Shown here in pieces: positions 9,399 to 21,427 of a stretch of 64,000 nt of DNA (position 1 is its first letter; every line of letters begins with the position of its first letter). The stretch spans positions 1 through 64,000 of the forward strand of contig JADFIA010000002.1 of assembly GCA_022566895.1 (NCBI GenBank). The letters are read 5' to 3'. The notes beneath the pieces were generated by a model that ran no database searches, was not told the origin of the DNA, and saw only the letters and a list, made by a program, of their open reading frames with translations. This DNA is from Pseudomonadota bacterium. Its GTDB lineage: Bacteria; Pseudomonadota; Alphaproteobacteria; Sphingomonadales; SMXR01. The position numbers and the translations under genes are program-made.

Positions 9399-11336
9399 AT
9401 GCCCAAGATTTCCATAACCCTGCCCGACGGCAGCGTAAAAAAATACGATCAACCGGTGACCGGCGAAGCGCTGGCGGCAGACATCGGCCCCGGCCTGGCC
9501 AAGGCGGCCCTGGCGGTGCGTATCAATGGTGAGTTGAAGGACCTTTATCTGCCGATAGAGAGCGACGCCGAAGTGGCAATCATTACGGCGAAAGATGAGG
9601 CTTCGCTTGAGCTGATACGGCACGATTGCGCCCATGTGATGGCCCAGGCGGTGCAGGAGCTGTTCCCGGGCACCCAGGTGACCATCGGCCCGGTAATCGA
9701 GGACGGCTTTTTCTATGATTTCGCGCGTCCCGAGCCATTTACCGAGGACAATCTTGCGGTCATCGAAAAACGCATGCACGAGATCGTCGATCGCGACCTG
9801 GCGATCCGGCGCCAGGTCTGGGAGCGCAAAAAGGCGATCAAACATTTCAAGAAGATCGGTGAGGCCTACAAGGCCGAGATTATCGGCGATCTGCCGGGGG
9901 ACGAAGAGATCTCTATCTATTCCCAGGGCGAATGGCTGGATCTGTGCCTGGGGCCGCATCTGACTTCGACCGGCAAGGTGGGCCACGCCTTCAAGCTGCT
10001 GAAAGTGGCCGGGGCCTATTGGCGCGGTGATTCGCGAAACCAGATGCTGACCCGTATTTACGGCACTTGCTGGCACCAGGAAAAGGACCTTCAAGCCTAT
10101 ATCGAGCGGATCGCCGAGGCCGCCAAGCGCGACCACAGAAAACTGGGCCAGCAAATGGACCTTTTTCATTTCCAGGAGGAGGCGCCGGGTGCCATCTTCT
10201 GGCACCACAAGGGCTGGGCGCTAATTTTGCAGCTGGTCGAATATATGCGGGCCCGCAACCAAAAGGCCGGCTACGAGGAGATTTCGACGCCGGAGATTCT
10301 CGATCGGGCGCTGTGGGTAACCTCGGGGCATGTAGAGAAGTTCGGCGAAGACATGTTCTACACCTCGACCCCGGACGGCCGTGAATACGTGATCAAGCCG
10401 ATGAACTGCCCCGGCGGCCTGCAGGTGTACAATAAGGGCATCAAGAGCTATCGGGATTTGCCGCTCAGGGTGGCCGAGTTCGGCAAGGTTCACCGTTTCG
10501 AGCCTTCTGGCGCCCTGCACGGCCTGATGCGTCTGAGGGCCTTTACGCAGGATGATGCGCATATTTACTGCACCGAGGCGCAGTTGCAGGACGAATGCAT
10601 CACCGTGACTCGGCTGATCCTCGATATTTATAAGGATTTCGGGTTTGAGGAGGTCACTATCAAATTCTCGGACCGGCCGCCGCAGCGGATCGGTGCCGAT
10701 GAGGTTTGGGACCGCTCGGAGGCCGCCCTCTTAAAGGCCATCGAGGCGACGGGCAGCGATTTTTCGCACAGTCCGGGCGAGGGCGCCTTTTACGGACCGA
10801 AGCTTGAATTTGTTCTGCGCGATGCGATCGGCCGCGATTGGCAGTGCGGAACTCTGCAGGTCGATCTCAATCTGCCCGAACGCTTTGACGCCACCTTCGT
10901 CGGCCCGGACGGCGAGCGGCATCGGCCGGTCATGCTGCACCGCGCCCTTTTCGGGTCGTTGGAGCGATTCGCCGGGATTCTGATCGAGCATTACGCCGGC
11001 CACCTGCCGCTCTGGCTGGCCCCGGTGCAGACGGTCGTGGCCACCATCACCTCGGATGCCGACGTCTATGCCCGCCAGGTGCATGGGAAGTTGGTGGCGG
11101 CGGGATTGCGCTCCGAGTCGGACTTGCGAAATGAAAAGATCAATTACAAGGTTCGGGAGCATTCGCTGGCGAAAGTCCCGGCTTTGCTGGTCGTCGGACG
11201 CAACGAAGCGGAAAACTCAACGGTTTCAATTCGCCGCTTGGGCGCCAAGGAGCAGCAGATTTTGCCGCTCGATGAAGCCGTCGCCGCACTTCAGGCCGAA
11301 GCCCGGATGCCCGGCTGCCCGGCCAAAGGCGCGTGA
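9399..11336 (+). CDS. thrS: Threonyl-tRNA synthetase
   Basis: TGS domain N-terminus; [16 protein letters not shown]; class II motifs [35 protein letters not shown]. Confidence 0.98.
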   Translation: MPKISITLPDGSVKKYDQPVTGEALAADIGPGLAKAALAVRINGELKDLYLPIESDAEVAIITAKDEASLELIRHDCAHVMAQAVQELFPGTQVTIGPVIEDGFFYDFARPEPFTEDNLAVIEKRMHEIVDRDLAIRRQVWERKKAIKHFKKIGEAYKAEIIGDLPGDEEISIYSQGEWLDLCLGPHLTSTGKVGHAFKLLKVAGAYWRGDSRNQMLTRIYGTCWHQEKDLQAYIERIAEAAKRDHRKLGQQMDLFHFQEEAPGAIFWHHKGWALILQLVEYMRARNQKAGYEEISTPEILDRALWVTSGHVEKFGEDMFYTSTPDGREYVIKPMNCPGGLQVYNKGIKSYRDLPLRVAEFGKVHRFEPSGALHGLMRLRAFTQDDAHIYCTEAQLQDECITVTRLILDIYKDFGFEEVTIKFSDRPPQRIGADEVWDRSEAALLKAIEATGSDFSHSPGEGAFYGPKLEFVLRDAIGRDWQCGTLQVDLNLPERFDATFVGPDGERHRPVMLHRALFGSLERFAGILIEHYAGHLPLWLAPVQTVVATITSDADVYARQVHGKLVAAGLRSESDLRNEKINYKVREHSLAKVPALLVVGRNEAENSTVSIRRLGAKEQQILPLDEAVAALQAEARMPGCPAKGA

Positions 11337-11374
11337 GCCATTGACTCTCAACCACAAATTGGAATTTCATATAT

Positions 11375-11402
11375 TTGCAAGGCTCGACTGTACGGTTATA
11401 GT
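11375..11402 (+). promoter_or_regulatory. Predicted sigma70-type promoter of infC
   Basis: TTGCAA - 16 nt - TATAGT upstream of infC. Confidence 0.4.
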
Positions 11403-11486
11403 CCGGCCCTTGATTGGATAATACTGGTTGGCGGCACCAAGGCATGAGGCCGATGGCGCCGTACCGGTGAACCGGGAGAAAAGAGC

Positions 11487-12023
11487 ATCGCACGACAATT
11501 CAGGAGGGGGCCGCCGAAACCGACTGGTCCCAAGGCCAATGATCAGATCGAGGCCGAAAAGGTTCGTCTGATCGATCACGAAGGAAACAATCGGGGAATC
11601 GTCGAGCTGGAGGAGGCGTTGGCCGTCGCCAACGAGGTCGGTCTTGATCTGGTTGAGATCTCGCCGAACGCCGAGCCGCCGGTTTGCAAGGTCTTAGATT
11701 ACGGCAAATATAAATACGAGGCCCAGAAGAAAGCAGCCGAATCCCGCAAGCACCAGAAAACCCAGGAAGTCAAGGAAATCAAGATGCGTCCAGGCATCGA
11801 TATTCATGATTATGAGGTAAAGATGCGGTCCGTAAACCGGTTTTTGGAGACCGGTGACAAGGTCAAGGTAACGATGCGGTTCCGTGGCCGCGAGATGGCC
11901 CACCAGGAATTGGGGATGGCAATTTTGGAGCGCGTTCGCGAGCAGACGGAGGACCTGGCCAAAGTCGAGACCATGCCGCTGCTTGAGGGCCGCCAGATGA
12001 CCATGGTGCTGGCCCCCAAATAA
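11487..12023 (+). CDS. infC: Translation initiation factor IF-3 with probable ATC start codon
   Basis: In-frame upstream extension of ORF 11619 gives (ATC)[83 protein letters not shown] lies about 8-10 nt upstream. Confidence 0.9.
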   Translation: MARQFRRGPPKPTGPKANDQIEAEKVRLIDHEGNNRGIVELEEALAVANEVGLDLVEISPNAEPPVCKVLDYGKYKYEAQKKAAESRKHQKTQEVKEIKMRPGIDIHDYEVKMRSVNRFLETGDKVKVTMRFRGREMAHQELGMAILERVREQTEDLAKVETMPLLEGRQMTMVLAPK

Positions 12024-12025
12024 TC

Positions 12026-12988
12026 CTATCCAGTTTTTTCTTCGGGTTCTTCTTCGGGCTCTTGTTCCGGCTCTTCGCTCAGCTCCTCCTGGGCCTCGAT
12101 CCGCTCGATCTGATAACCCTCGGCCGCGAGCATTGTCAAAAGGCTGTCGGGACCGATCAGATGGGCCACCCCGACCGCAATCAGATAGCTGCCCGGTTTG
12201 GAGGCCAGGCTATTGATCCGACCAACCCAATTGCGATTGCGCACGGTGATCAGCTGCTCGTATACCTGCGGCTCCGTGTTTAGGAACTGAAACATCAATT
12301 CTTCAAGCGTTTCGATATCGCCGCCCGCCCAAGCGACAATCATGGCGCCCCAGATGTCCGGCAGGCTGGCCAGCTCGTCCAGTGTCTCGGACAGCATCCT
12401 AACCTGAATGTCCATCGGCAAATCAGCCAGGGCCGAGAGCTGCTCGTCCGCCGTCTCGAGCCCGATGATGGGCTTGCCCACGTCCCGGGCTTCTTGGCTC
12501 AGGACGCTTTCCACCCCGTATTCAGGATCAAACCCATGGACCTGGGAAAACTGGACGGTCATGGCCACCGCCGCATACCAGGGTTTGAAGTTGCGCAGCA
12601 TCGATTCTGGAAAGCCAAGCTCGCTGGCCTGGCCCACCAGCCGCAAATATTCTTCCTCGCCGATTTCGTCCTTGAGGGTCTTGCCATCCTTGTAGATGCC
12701 TTTTTGGGCGATCAGAAAGGCGAATAATCCCGGGCTCTGCTGTTCCGGCGACAGCTCGAGCACCATTTTGTCGGAAGCATCGAAGGCCGCCAGAATCTCC
12801 GGATTGATCCACTCGACCTCGGGCGTCAGCAAATGAAAGGTGCCAAGAAAATGGAAGGTTGTGGGACCGGCTTCGGCGCGCCACAGTGGTGGGCCCCCGG
12901 CCAACGCCGGTGGCGCCACGCCGACCACGGCGGCCGCCAGAACCAGAAGCAGGAAAAGCGGCCGAAATATTCTTGAACGATACGCCAT
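12026..12988 (-). CDS. TraB/GumN family protein with Glu/Pro-rich C-terminal tail
   Basis: LWRAEAGPTTFHFLGTFHLLTPEVEWINPEILAAFDASDKMVLELS; signal peptide; GVAHLIGPDSLLTMLAAEGY; tail EELSEEPEQEPEEEPEEKTG. Confidence 0.82.
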   Translation of the reverse strand: MAYRSRIFRPLFLLLVLAAAVVGVAPPALAGGPPLWRAEAGPTTFHFLGTFHLLTPEVEWINPEILAAFDASDKMVLELSPEQQSPGLFAFLIAQKGIYKDGKTLKDEIGEEEYLRLVGQASELGFPESMLRNFKPWYAAVAMTVQFSQVHGFDPEYGVESVLSQEARDVGKPIIGLETADEQLSALADLPMDIQVRMLSETLDELASLPDIWGAMIVAWAGGDIETLEELMFQFLNTEPQVYEQLITVRNRNWVGRINSLASKPGSYLIAVGVAHLIGPDSLLTMLAAEGYQIERIEAQEELSEEPEQEPEEEPEEKTG

Positions 12989-13075
12989 TACAAAACCTTT
13001 TCTACCGACCGGCGCCTATTCTGGCCGATAGTATCTAAGCTAGGCAAGTCCCATCGTAATCAGGCGCCTTTTGTC

Positions 13076-13104
13076 TTGCACCCCGGCAAGCGCGCCTGTA
13101 TAAC
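13076..13104 (+). promoter_or_regulatory. Predicted sigma70-type promoter of rpmI-rplT
   Basis: TTGCAC - 17 nt - TATAAC, about 85 nt upstream of the rpmI ATG. Confidence 0.5.
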
Positions 13105-13187
13105 GCCGCATCGAAAAGGGGCGGGCCGGCCTGAAGGGCATGCCGCGTTCGCCCACAAGCGTTCACTGCAATAAGAGAGGAATGCAA

Positions 13188-13385
13188 ATGCCCAAGCTTA
13201 AGACCAAAAGCGGTGCCAAGAAGCGCTTCAGCCTAACCGCTAAGGGCAAGGTCCGTTCCGCCCAATCAGGTAAGCGGCACGGCATGATCAAGCGATCGAA
13301 CAAGCAAATCCGCAATCTGAGAGGCAAGGATACGCTCTCGGCGGCGGATTCGAAGATCGTCAAGAAATTCATGCCCTACGGTTAA
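13188..13385 (+). CDS. rpmI: 50S ribosomal protein L35
   Basis: [46 protein letters not shown]. Confidence 0.97.
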   Translation: MPKLKTKSGAKKRFSLTAKGKVRSAQSGKRHGMIKRSNKQIRNLRGKDTLSAADSKIVKKFMPYG

Positions 13386-13403
13386 GGCACAAGGAGAGCT
13401 AAA

Positions 13404-13772
13404 ATGGCACGCGTCAAAAGGGGTGTGGTCAGCCACGCCCGTCACAAAAAGGTCCTCGAAAAGGCCAAGGGCTTTCGGGGACGCCGCAAGAACACGATAC
13501 GGATCGCCAAACAGTCGGTGGAGCGCGGGCTTCAGTTCGCCTACCGCGACCGGCGGGTCCGCAAACGGAATTTCAGGGCTCTGTGGATACAACGGATCAA
13601 CGCGGCGGCCCGTCAGCAGGGCTTGACCTACGGCAACTTCATGCACGGCCTGCGGCTGGCCAACATCGAGCTCGACCGCAAGGTATTGGCCGAGCTTGCC
13701 GTGAACGAGGAAAAAGGCTTTAAGGCATTGGTCGAACAGGCAAAGGCGGCCCTCACCAAAAAATCCGGATAA
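13404..13772 (+). CDS. rplT: 50S ribosomal protein L20
   Basis: [55 protein letters not shown]. Confidence 0.98.
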   Translation: MARVKRGVVSHARHKKVLEKAKGFRGRRKNTIRIAKQSVERGLQFAYRDRRVRKRNFRALWIQRINAAARQQGLTYGNFMHGLRLANIELDRKVLAELAVNEEKGFKALVEQAKAALTKKSG

Positions 13773-13808
13773 ACTCCGGCTTACCTGTTGGATCGAAAAG
13801 AATGAATT

Positions 13809-13835
13809 GGGGGCTTCCCTTTGGAGCCCCCTTTT
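13809..13835 (+). terminator. Rho-independent terminator after rplT
   Basis: GGGGGCT-TCCCTTTGG-AGCCCCC-TTTT hairpin followed by a T run. Confidence 0.75.
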
Positions 13836-13871
13836 GCTGTTATCAGACCGGTCGATATTAGGGCAGTGCGG

Positions 13872-14948
13872 ATGGGCAAGACCGAGGAAATCAGAGACCG
13901 CTTGATCAAGGAGATCGAAGGCGCCGCGGATGTGGCCGCGCTTGAGGCTTTGCGCGTAAAGGCGCTTGGCAAAAAAGGGCAGGTGACGGCCCTCCTGAAG
14001 ACCTTGGGCGATCTGTCGGTGGACCAGCGGCGGCGCACCGGGCCAAAGATCAACGCCCTGAAAGAGGCGGTGACTAACGCCATCCAGGAACGTCAGGCAG
14101 CGCTCGAGATAGAGGCGCTGGCATCCCGGCTGCTCGAAGAGCGGGTCGATGTGACCCTGCCGAGCCGGCCCAGGCCCCGCGGCCGCATCCATCCGATTTC
14201 ACAAGTAACCGACGAGATATCGGAAATTTTCGCTGATTTGGGCTTTAGCGTCGCCGAGGGTAGCGATATCGAAGACGATTTTCATAATTTCACAGCGCTC
14301 AATATCCCGCCCGAACATCCGGCCAGGCAGATGCACGATACGTTCTATCTGTCGCCCGACGAGGCCGGTCAGCGCAAGCTTTTGCGGACCCACACATCGC
14401 CGGTACAGATCCGGACCATGCGGAGCCAGAAACCGCCGATCCGGATCATCGTCCCGGGCCGCACATACCGCTCAGATTCGGACGCCACCCATACGCCGAT
14501 GTTCCACCAGCTCGAAGGGTTGGTGATCGACCAGGAAACGCATATGGGGCACCTTAAGGGTTGCCTCGAGGATTTCGTGCGAGCCTTTTTCGAGATCGAC
14601 GAGATCAAGATGCGCTTCCGGCCCAGCTATTTCCCGTTCACCGAACCCTCGGCCGAGCTCGACATCGGCTGCAGCTTCGAGGACGGTCAGCTGAAGATCG
14701 GCGGCGACCAGGACTGGCTCGAGATTCTGGGCTGCGGCATGGTCCACCGGCGGGTGCTCGAAATGTGTGATCTCGACCCCGAGCGCTATCAGGGTTTTGC
14801 CTTTGGCTGCGGCATCGACCGCCTGGCAATGCTCAAATACGGCATGACCGACCTTAGAGCCTTTTTCGACAGCGACCTTCGTTGGCTCAGGCACTATGGC
14901 TTCCTGCCCCTGGATATCCCAACCCTCGCCGGAGGGCTCAGCCGATGA
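13872..14948 (+). CDS. pheS: Phenylalanyl-tRNA synthetase alpha subunit
   Basis: [54 protein letters not shown]; the track start at 13821 lies inside the upstream terminator, so ATG 13872 is preferred. Confidence 0.96.
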   Translation: MGKTEEIRDRLIKEIEGAADVAALEALRVKALGKKGQVTALLKTLGDLSVDQRRRTGPKINALKEAVTNAIQERQAALEIEALASRLLEERVDVTLPSRPRPRGRIHPISQVTDEISEIFADLGFSVAEGSDIEDDFHNFTALNIPPEHPARQMHDTFYLSPDEAGQRKLLRTHTSPVQIRTMRSQKPPIRIIVPGRTYRSDSDATHTPMFHQLEGLVIDQETHMGHLKGCLEDFVRAFFEIDEIKMRFRPSYFPFTEPSAELDIGCSFEDGQLKIGGDQDWLEILGCGMVHRRVLEMCDLDPERYQGFAFGCGIDRLAMLKYGMTDLRAFFDSDLRWLRHYGFLPLDIPTLAGGLSR

Positions 14949-17353
14949 AATTCACGCTGGCCTGGTTGAGCGAACATTTGGATACTGAGGCCGGGCTCGA
15001 TGAGATCACATCGAGTTTAACCTGGATCGGACTCGAGGTTGAAAAAGTGGTCGACCGGGCCGCTCTGCTGGCTCCGTTCAGCGTCGCCGAAGTGCTCTCG
15101 GTCAAAAAACACCCCAATGCCGATCGCCTGACGGTTTGTCAGGTCAACACGGGCAACGAGACCGTGCAGGTCGTTTGCGGGGCCGACAATGTGCGGGTCG
15201 GCATGAAGGGTGTGTTTGCACCCGCCGGAACGTATATCCCCGGCACCGGGCTCAATTTAAAAGCAACCAAGATCAGAGGCGTCGAATCGAACGGTATGCT
15301 CTGCTCGGAGCGCGAGTTGATGATCTCGGACGAACATGAGGGGGTCATCGAACTGGACGATGAGGCCCCCCTCGGGGCGCCCTATGCCGAGGTCAGTGGC
15401 CTCGCTGCGGCGGTGATCGAAGTGGCGATTACACCCAACCGTCAGGACTGCCTGGGCGTCAGGGGGATCGCGCGAGATCTGGCGGCTGTGGGCCTCGGGA
15501 AATTGAAAGACAGGACGCCGGAGCCGGTTACCGGGCGCTACGAGAGCCCGATCGGCGTGAGTCTCGATTTTGACAAGGCGAGCACAGCGGCCTGCCCGTT
15601 GTTCGTTGGCCGGCATATCCGTGGTTTGAAGAACCGTCAGAGTCCGCGGTGGCTGCATGATCGTCTTGTGGGTATCGGGCTGCGGCCGATCAGTGCTCTC
15701 GTGGACATCACCAATTTCGTCACCTTCGACCGGGGCCGTCCCTTGCACGTATTTGACGCCGCTAAACTGAACGGCAATATCCACGCGCGGCTGGCCAAAA
15801 AGGGCGAGCAGCTTCTGGCCCTGGATGGCCGAACCTACAGGCTCGAAGGCCCCGAATGCGTGATCGCCGACGACAAAGGCGCCGTGGGTCTCGGCGGTGT
15901 CATCGGCGGCCAGACTACCAGCTGTACACAAGAGACGACCGAGATCTTTATCGAGGCGGCCTATTTCGATCCGGTGCGCACGGCGGCGACCGGGCGCCGG
16001 CACGGCATCGAGAGCGACGCTCGCTATCGCTTTGAGCGCGGCATTGATCCGGAATTTGTAATTCCCGGAATGGAACTCGCGACCCAGCTCATATTGGAAA
16101 TTTGCGGCGGCCAGCCAAGCGAGCTTGTGATTGCCGGCACGGTGCCGGAATGGCAAAGGACTGTGAGGTTCCACCCCGAGCGGATTCAAACCTTGGGCGG
16201 TCTCGATTTGCCGACCGAGAAGTCGTTGGCAATCCTTGAGAGCCTGGGCTTTTCCGTTAATCGAAAGGCCAAGACGAAATCCTTGGAGGTCACGGTCCCG
16301 AGCTGGCGGTCGGATATTGATGGCGAAGCCGACCTCGTAGAGGAGGTGCTGCGCATCCACGGCTATGCCGCCATTCCTGCGCTTGGCATGCAGCGGCAAA
16401 GCGGCGTCGCCCAGCCGACCCTGACCCGCAGCCAGATCCGGGCCCGCGCGACCCGTCGGCGTCTGGCTGCAGAAGGTCTTGTTGAGTGCATAACCTGGTC
16501 CTTCATGCCGACCTCGACGGCCAAGCTTTTTGGCGGCGGCAGCGAGGCCTTACGGCTTGGAAACCCGATCAGTTCGGAACTGGATGCTATGCGCCCATCG
16601 ATCCTGCCCAACCTCCTGGCCGCCGCCCAGCGAAACCTGGATCGCAGTGTCAAGTCTGTGGCGCTTTTCGAGGTGGGCCCACAATATGCGGACGACACGC
16701 CGGAGGGTCAGGCCTTGGTGGCCGCCGGCGTTCGGGTTGGTGAGGCCGGTAACCGCCATTGGTCAAGGCTCCCTTATCCGCTCGACGCCTTTGACGCCAA
16801 AGCGGACGCATTGACGGCCCTGGAGGCCGGCGGCGCACCGGTGGACAGCCTCATGGTCGCGGCCAAAGCCCCAAGTTGGTATCACCCAGGCCGCTCTGGC
16901 AGTTTCCTGCTCGGGCCGAAACAGGTGCTGGCGACCTTTGGCGAAATTCACCCCGGTGTTTTGGCGGCCATCAGGGTCGATGGCCCGGCGGTCGGCTTTG
17001 AAGTGTTCTTGGACGCCATTCCGGCCAGGCGAGAGAAAAAGCTACGCACCCGCCGGGCCCTTGAGGTTTCGGATCTGCAGATCGCCGATCGGGATTTCGC
17101 CTTTCTAGTCAAGAACGAAGTGAGCGCCGAGGAGATTGTCAGCGCCGCCATGGGCGCGGCCAAGGACCATATAAGAGCCGTCTCGGTATTCGATCTTTAT
17201 GAAGGCAAGGATTTAGAGACAGGCACAAAGTCCTTGGCCATTTCGGTCCGCTTCGCGCCTAGGGAAAAGACCTTCACCGACCAGGAAATTGACGGGCTTT
17301 GCGAACGCATCGTCACCGCCGTCACCAAGGCGACCGGCGGCAAGCAACGATAA
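14945..17353 (+). CDS. pheT: Phenylalanyl-tRNA synthetase beta subunit
   Basis: [33 protein letters not shown]; overlaps pheS stop as ATGA; C-terminal FDX-ACB domain. Confidence 0.97.
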   Translation: MKFTLAWLSEHLDTEAGLDEITSSLTWIGLEVEKVVDRAALLAPFSVAEVLSVKKHPNADRLTVCQVNTGNETVQVVCGADNVRVGMKGVFAPAGTYIPGTGLNLKATKIRGVESNGMLCSERELMISDEHEGVIELDDEAPLGAPYAEVSGLAAAVIEVAITPNRQDCLGVRGIARDLAAVGLGKLKDRTPEPVTGRYESPIGVSLDFDKASTAACPLFVGRHIRGLKNRQSPRWLHDRLVGIGLRPISALVDITNFVTFDRGRPLHVFDAAKLNGNIHARLAKKGEQLLALDGRTYRLEGPECVIADDKGAVGLGGVIGGQTTSCTQETTEIFIEAAYFDPVRTAATGRRHGIESDARYRFERGIDPEFVIPGMELATQLILEICGGQPSELVIAGTVPEWQRTVRFHPERIQTLGGLDLPTEKSLAILESLGFSVNRKAKTKSLEVTVPSWRSDIDGEADLVEEVLRIHGYAAIPALGMQRQSGVAQPTLTRSQIRARATRRRLAAEGLVECITWSFMPTSTAKLFGGGSEALRLGNPISSELDAMRPSILPNLLAAAQRNLDRSVKSVALFEVGPQYADDTPEGQALVAAGVRVGEAGNRHWSRLPYPLDAFDAKADALTALEAGGAPVDSLMVAAKAPSWYHPGRSGSFLLGPKQVLATFGEIHPGVLAAIRVDGPAVGFEVFLDAIPARREKKLRTRRALEVSDLQIADRDFAFLVKNEVSAEEIVSAAMGAAKDHIRAVSVFDLYEGKDLETGTKSLAISVRFAPREKTFTDQEIDGLCERIVTAVTKATGGKQR

Positions 17354-17470
17354 TCGTGTTTAACAACGCGTTCTGGGCTTGAGCAAAGTGTGATTTTTGG
17401 TCTAGATTTGTGCCGCAAGACAAGCCGCGTCCGAGGGCCCAATAGGGCCGGGCGCACGAGGATAGGATCA

Positions 17471-17830
17471 ATGGAATCAGATAAGAGGTACAATCGCCGG
17501 ATTGCCGCCTCGAAAATCACGACGATTGAGGTTGCCGGTAAAAACTACGAAGTCGATACAATAAACGTTTCTCTTAGCGGCATGCTCGTTGAGACCGACG
17601 CGCCGCTCGAGGTCGGCACCAAAGTGATTTGGGGCGACAAGACGACCGGCAGGGTCGAAGGAACCGTAGTCCGGGTAACCCTCGACGGATACGGGATCGT
17701 ACTCCGGCCCGGCCAATCAGCCACGGCCCACGTTCTAAAGGAGATTACCGACGGCTTGCTGGCTCCGGATGGAGATCCCGAGGGCAAAAAGTACCAAAAG
17801 AAATGGCAAAAGCCCAAGCAGGGTGAATAA
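17471..17830 (+). CDS. PilZ-like domain protein
   Basis: MESDKRYNRRIAASKITTIEVAGKNYEVDTINVSLSGMLVETDAPLEVGTKVIWG...VVRVTLDGYGIVLRP; PilZ-like N-S-SGM pattern. Confidence 0.65.
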   Translation: MESDKRYNRRIAASKITTIEVAGKNYEVDTINVSLSGMLVETDAPLEVGTKVIWGDKTTGRVEGTVVRVTLDGYGIVLRPGQSATAHVLKEITDGLLAPDGDPEGKKYQKKWQKPKQGE

Positions 17831-17927
17831 CCGCCGCCCGGTCGCCATTCGTTCCTTCCGACCGATTTTGAAAGCCCACAAAGAGCTTCCTCTTGGCTCT
17901 CCCATTCGCGGGTGCTAAACGAGCGCC

Positions 17928-19730
17928 ATGCCCGCGCAAAAGCATATCAGAAATTTTGCCATTATCGCCCATATCGACCATGGCAAGTCGACCCTCGCCG
18001 ACCGATTGATCGAAGCCTGCGGTGGCCTCAGCAAGCGTGAAATGAAGGCGCAGGTGCTCGATTCGATGGATATCGAGCGCGAGCGCGGCATCACCATCAA
18101 GGCGCAGACGGTGCGGCTCGACTATCAGGCCAAAGATGGCGAGAGTTATGCGCTTAATCTGATCGACACCCCCGGTCACGTGGATTTTTCCTACGAGGTG
18201 AACCGCTCGCTGGCGGCCTGCGAAGGCTCGCTTCTGGTGGTCGACGCCAGTCAGGGGGTCGAAGCGCAAACGCTGGCCAACGTTTATCAGGCCCTTGAGA
18301 ACAACCACGAGATCATCACGGTCCTCAATAAGATCGATCTGCCGGCCGCCGAGCCGCAGCGCGTCAGGCGCCAGATCGAAGACGTGATCGGGCTCGACGC
18401 TGCCGATGCCATCGAGGTATCCGCCAAGACCGGCCAGGGTATCGATCGGATTCTGGAGGCGCTGGTCGAGCGCTTGCCGGCGCCCGCAGGCAAGACCGAG
18501 GCGCCCTTGCGGGCGCTTCTCGTCGATAGCTGGTACGATGCCTATCTGGGCATCGTCATATTGGTCCGAGTTGTCGACGGGTATTTAAAGAAGGGCATGA
18601 AGATCAGCATGATGGCCGCCGGCACCCAGCATCTTGTGGAACAGGTCGGCGTTTTTCGCCCCAAGCCGCAGACGGTCGGGCAGCTTGGCCCCGGCGAGGT
18701 TGGGTTTTTTACGGCGGCGATCAAAGAAGTCGCGCAAACCCGGGTCGGCGACACGGTGACCGAGGCCAAGCGACCGACCGCCGAGGCCCTGCCCGGCTTT
18801 AAGCCGGCTCAGGCGGTTGTCTTTTGCGGCCTGTTTCCGGTCGACGCCGACGACTACAATCATTTGCGCGAAAGCCTGCAGCGCCTGCGGCTTAATGACG
18901 CCAGCTTTACGTATCAGGCCGAGACCTCGGCGGCCTTAGGTGTCGGCTTCCGCTGCGGGTTTCTGGGCATGTTGCATCTCGAGATCATCCGCGAACGGCT
19001 GCAACGCGAGTTCGATCTCGATCTGATCACCACGGCGCCCAGCGTCATCTACCAGATTGAAATGACCAACGGCCAGACGATCGAGCTGCACAATCCGGCC
19101 GACATGCCGGAGGCCGTAAAGATCGTACAAATTTCGGAGCCCTGGATCGATGCCACGATCCTGGTCCCGGACGAGTATCTGGGCGCCATCCTCAAATTGT
19201 GCCAGGACCGGCGCGGCCGCCAGCAACAGCTGACCTATGCCGGCCGGCGGGCCATGCTGGTATATCACCTGCCGCTAAACGAAGTGGTCTATGATTTTTA
19301 CGATCGCCTCAAATCGGTCTCGAGCGGTTATGCCAGTTTCGATTACACCCATCACGGCTACGAGCCCGGTGATCTCGTAAAGCTTAAGATTCTTGTTAAC
19401 GGCGAACCGGTCGATGCGCTGTCGATGCTGGTCCACCGTCAGCACGCCGCATCGCGCGGTCGGGTCTTGTGCAAGCGGCTCAAAGACCTGATCCCGCGGA
19501 TGCTTTTCAAAATCCCGATCCAGGCGGCCATCGGCGGCAAAATCATCGCCCGCGAGACCATTGCGGCCCTGCGCAAGGACGTGACCGCCAAATGTTACGG
19601 CGGCGACGTGACCCGCAAGCGCAAGCTGTTGGAAAAACAAAAGGCCGGCAAAAAGCGGATGCGCACCTTCGGCAAGGTCGAGATCCCCAATGACGCTTTT
19701 GTGGCCGCTTTGAAGATGGGCGAGGACTGA
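17928..19730 (+). CDS. lepA: Elongation factor 4 (LepA)
   Basis: [59 protein letters not shown]. Confidence 0.98.
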   Translation: MPAQKHIRNFAIIAHIDHGKSTLADRLIEACGGLSKREMKAQVLDSMDIERERGITIKAQTVRLDYQAKDGESYALNLIDTPGHVDFSYEVNRSLAACEGSLLVVDASQGVEAQTLANVYQALENNHEIITVLNKIDLPAAEPQRVRRQIEDVIGLDAADAIEVSAKTGQGIDRILEALVERLPAPAGKTEAPLRALLVDSWYDAYLGIVILVRVVDGYLKKGMKISMMAAGTQHLVEQVGVFRPKPQTVGQLGPGEVGFFTAAIKEVAQTRVGDTVTEAKRPTAEALPGFKPAQAVVFCGLFPVDADDYNHLRESLQRLRLNDASFTYQAETSAALGVGFRCGFLGMLHLEIIRERLQREFDLDLITTAPSVIYQIEMTNGQTIELHNPADMPEAVKIVQISEPWIDATILVPDEYLGAILKLCQDRRGRQQQLTYAGRRAMLVYHLPLNEVVYDFYDRLKSVSSGYASFDYTHHGYEPGDLVKLKILVNGEPVDALSMLVHRQHAASRGRVLCKRLKDLIPRMLFKIPIQAAIGGKIIARETIAALRKDVTAKCYGGDVTRKRKLLEKQKAGKKRMRTFGKVEIPNDAFVAALKMGED

Positions 19731-19800
19731 GCCAACCCCGATCGAGTTGCGGCTTGCGCCCGGGCGGGTGTTGATTATAGTGCCGACGCATTCCTTAAAA

Positions 19801-19890
19801 GGAGCGGTGGCCGAGTGGTTTAAGGCGCACGCCTGGAAAGCGTGTTGGGGTGCAAGCCCTTCGGGGGTTCGAATCCCCCCCGCTCCGCCA
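19801..19890 (+). tRNA. tRNA-Ser(GGA), CCA encoded
   Basis: ggagcggtggccgagtggtttaaggcgcacgcctggaaagcgtgttggggtgcaagcccttcgggggttcgaatcccccccgctccgcca; anticodon loop CTGGAAA. Confidence 0.96.
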
Positions 19891-19990
19891 GCCAAAAAGG
19901 CCGGGCCCGTGAGACGGACCCCAGTTTTCCCTGTATTTTCGGGCTGGAAAGTGGAAATTTGATCCTCCTGCTGCACTGTGGAGGAGAGGC

Positions 19991-21427
19991 ATGAAAAGAT
20001 CAGCTGCGCCAGATGTCTGCTTCGAGGCTGTGGCCAAGCCCGACGGCATCCCAATTTTGCCGCTACCGGGGGCCGGCTTTGAGGCCTGGCAAGAGGAGGC
20101 CGCCGCGGCACAGGCCAAATGGGCCGAGGCCCAGGGATTTGGCGCCGCAGGCGGCACAATCCTCTGCCTTCCCGACGCTGATGGCGACTTGGAATCGGTT
20201 TTATGGGGGCTCGGCGAAACCGCGGCCCTGGCGGAGTGCAAGCCGGCCGATTTCGCAAAACTCTGCGCTCGCCTGCCGGTCGGACGATATTCGATCGCCG
20301 GTCTCGACGATGCCGGAGCCGCCGCCGCGATAACCGGCTGGTGCCTCGAACAGTATGATTTTGATGCCTTTAAGACGGAAAAATCCAGGGCTGCCGGGCG
20401 ACCGGTTCTGGTGGTTGGAAAGAGCGACGAACTGGGCCGGGCCAAGGCTTTGCTTGAGGGCATTTACCTGGCCCGGGATATGGTCAATACACCGGCCGAC
20501 GATCTCGGCCCCGAAGCCTTGGCCGGGGTGGCACAGGGACTGGCGAAGACATTTGGCGCCGATATTTCGGTTATCGAGGGTGAAGACCTTTTAAGAGAAG
20601 GTTTCCCGGCTGTGTACGCGGTCGGGCGGGCCGGAGCCGGGGCGCCGCGCCTGATCGATATGACCTGGGGCCAGCCGGGTGATCCGGGCCTGACCCTGGT
20701 CGGCAAGGGCGTTTGTTTCGATACCGGCGGGCTCGATCTCAAGACCGCGGCCGGCATGCGGCTGATGAAAAAAGACATGGGCGGCGCCGCCCTCTCTCTG
20801 GGTCTCGCTCAGGCGATCATGTCCCTGGGGTTGGGCCTGCGTTTGCGGGTGATTATCCCGGCGGTCGAAAATAATGTGGCGGCCAACGCCCTGCGGCCGG
20901 GCGATATCATTTCGTCGCGCAAGGGTCTGAGCATCGAGATCGGCAATACCGATGCCGAAGGCAGGCTGGTGCTCGCCGACGCCCTGGCCCTGGCCGACGA
21001 AGAGGAGGTCGATCTCCTTCTGGACTTCGCGACCCTTACCGGTGCCGCAAGGATTGCGCTGGGGCCTGACCTTCCAGCCTTTTATACCGACAACGGTGGG
21101 CTCGCCGCGGCCCTAAGCGATGCCTCACAAAGGGCCAGCGATCCGGTCTGGCGAATGCCGCTTTGGGGGCCCTACAGGGACGACTTGAAAAGCGACGTGG
21201 CCGATATCGCCAATATCACCGAGCACAGTTTTGCCGGCTCTATCACCGCGGCGCTCTTCCTGCAGCGCTTTGTCGAACAGCGGGACCGCTGGATGCATTT
21301 CGATATATTCGCCTGGAACCCGGCCGCCAAGCCTGCTCGACCCAAGGGCGGCGAGGCCTCGGCGCTCAGGGCCGTCTTCGGTCTGATTGAAAAGCTGGCG
21401 GCTGGACAGTTGCCTGGGGATCATTGA
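19991..21427 (+). CDS. Leucyl aminopeptidase family protein (M17)
   Basis: GKGVCFDTGGLDLKTAAGMRLMKKDMGGAA and NTDAEGRLVLADAL metal-binding motifs. Confidence 0.93.
   Translation: MKRSAAPDVCFEAVAKPDGIPILPLPGAGFEAWQEEAAAAQAKWAEAQGFGAAGGTILCLPDADGDLESVLWGLGETAALAECKPADFAKLCARLPVGRYSIAGLDDAGAAAAITGWCLEQYDFDAFKTEKSRAAGRPVLVVGKSDELGRAKALLEGIYLARDMVNTPADDLGPEALAGVAQGLAKTFGADISVIEGEDLLREGFPAVYAVGRAGAGAPRLIDMTWGQPGDPGLTLVGKGVCFDTGGLDLKTAAGMRLMKKDMGGAALSLGLAQAIMSLGLGLRLRVIIPAVENNVAANALRPGDIISSRKGLSIEIGNTDAEGRLVLADALALADEEEVDLLLDFATLTGAARIALGPDLPAFYTDNGGLAAALSDASQRASDPVWRMPLWGPYRDDLKSDVADIANITEHSFAGSITAALFLQRFVEQRDRWMHFDIFAWNPAAKPARPKGGEASALRAVFGLIEKLAAGQLPGDH

Noticed and set aside
15257-16399. 380-aa minus-strand ORF
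   Set aside because: Lies wholly inside pheT on the opposite strand, with low-complexity Arg/Pro-rich composition typical of GC-rich antisense frames.
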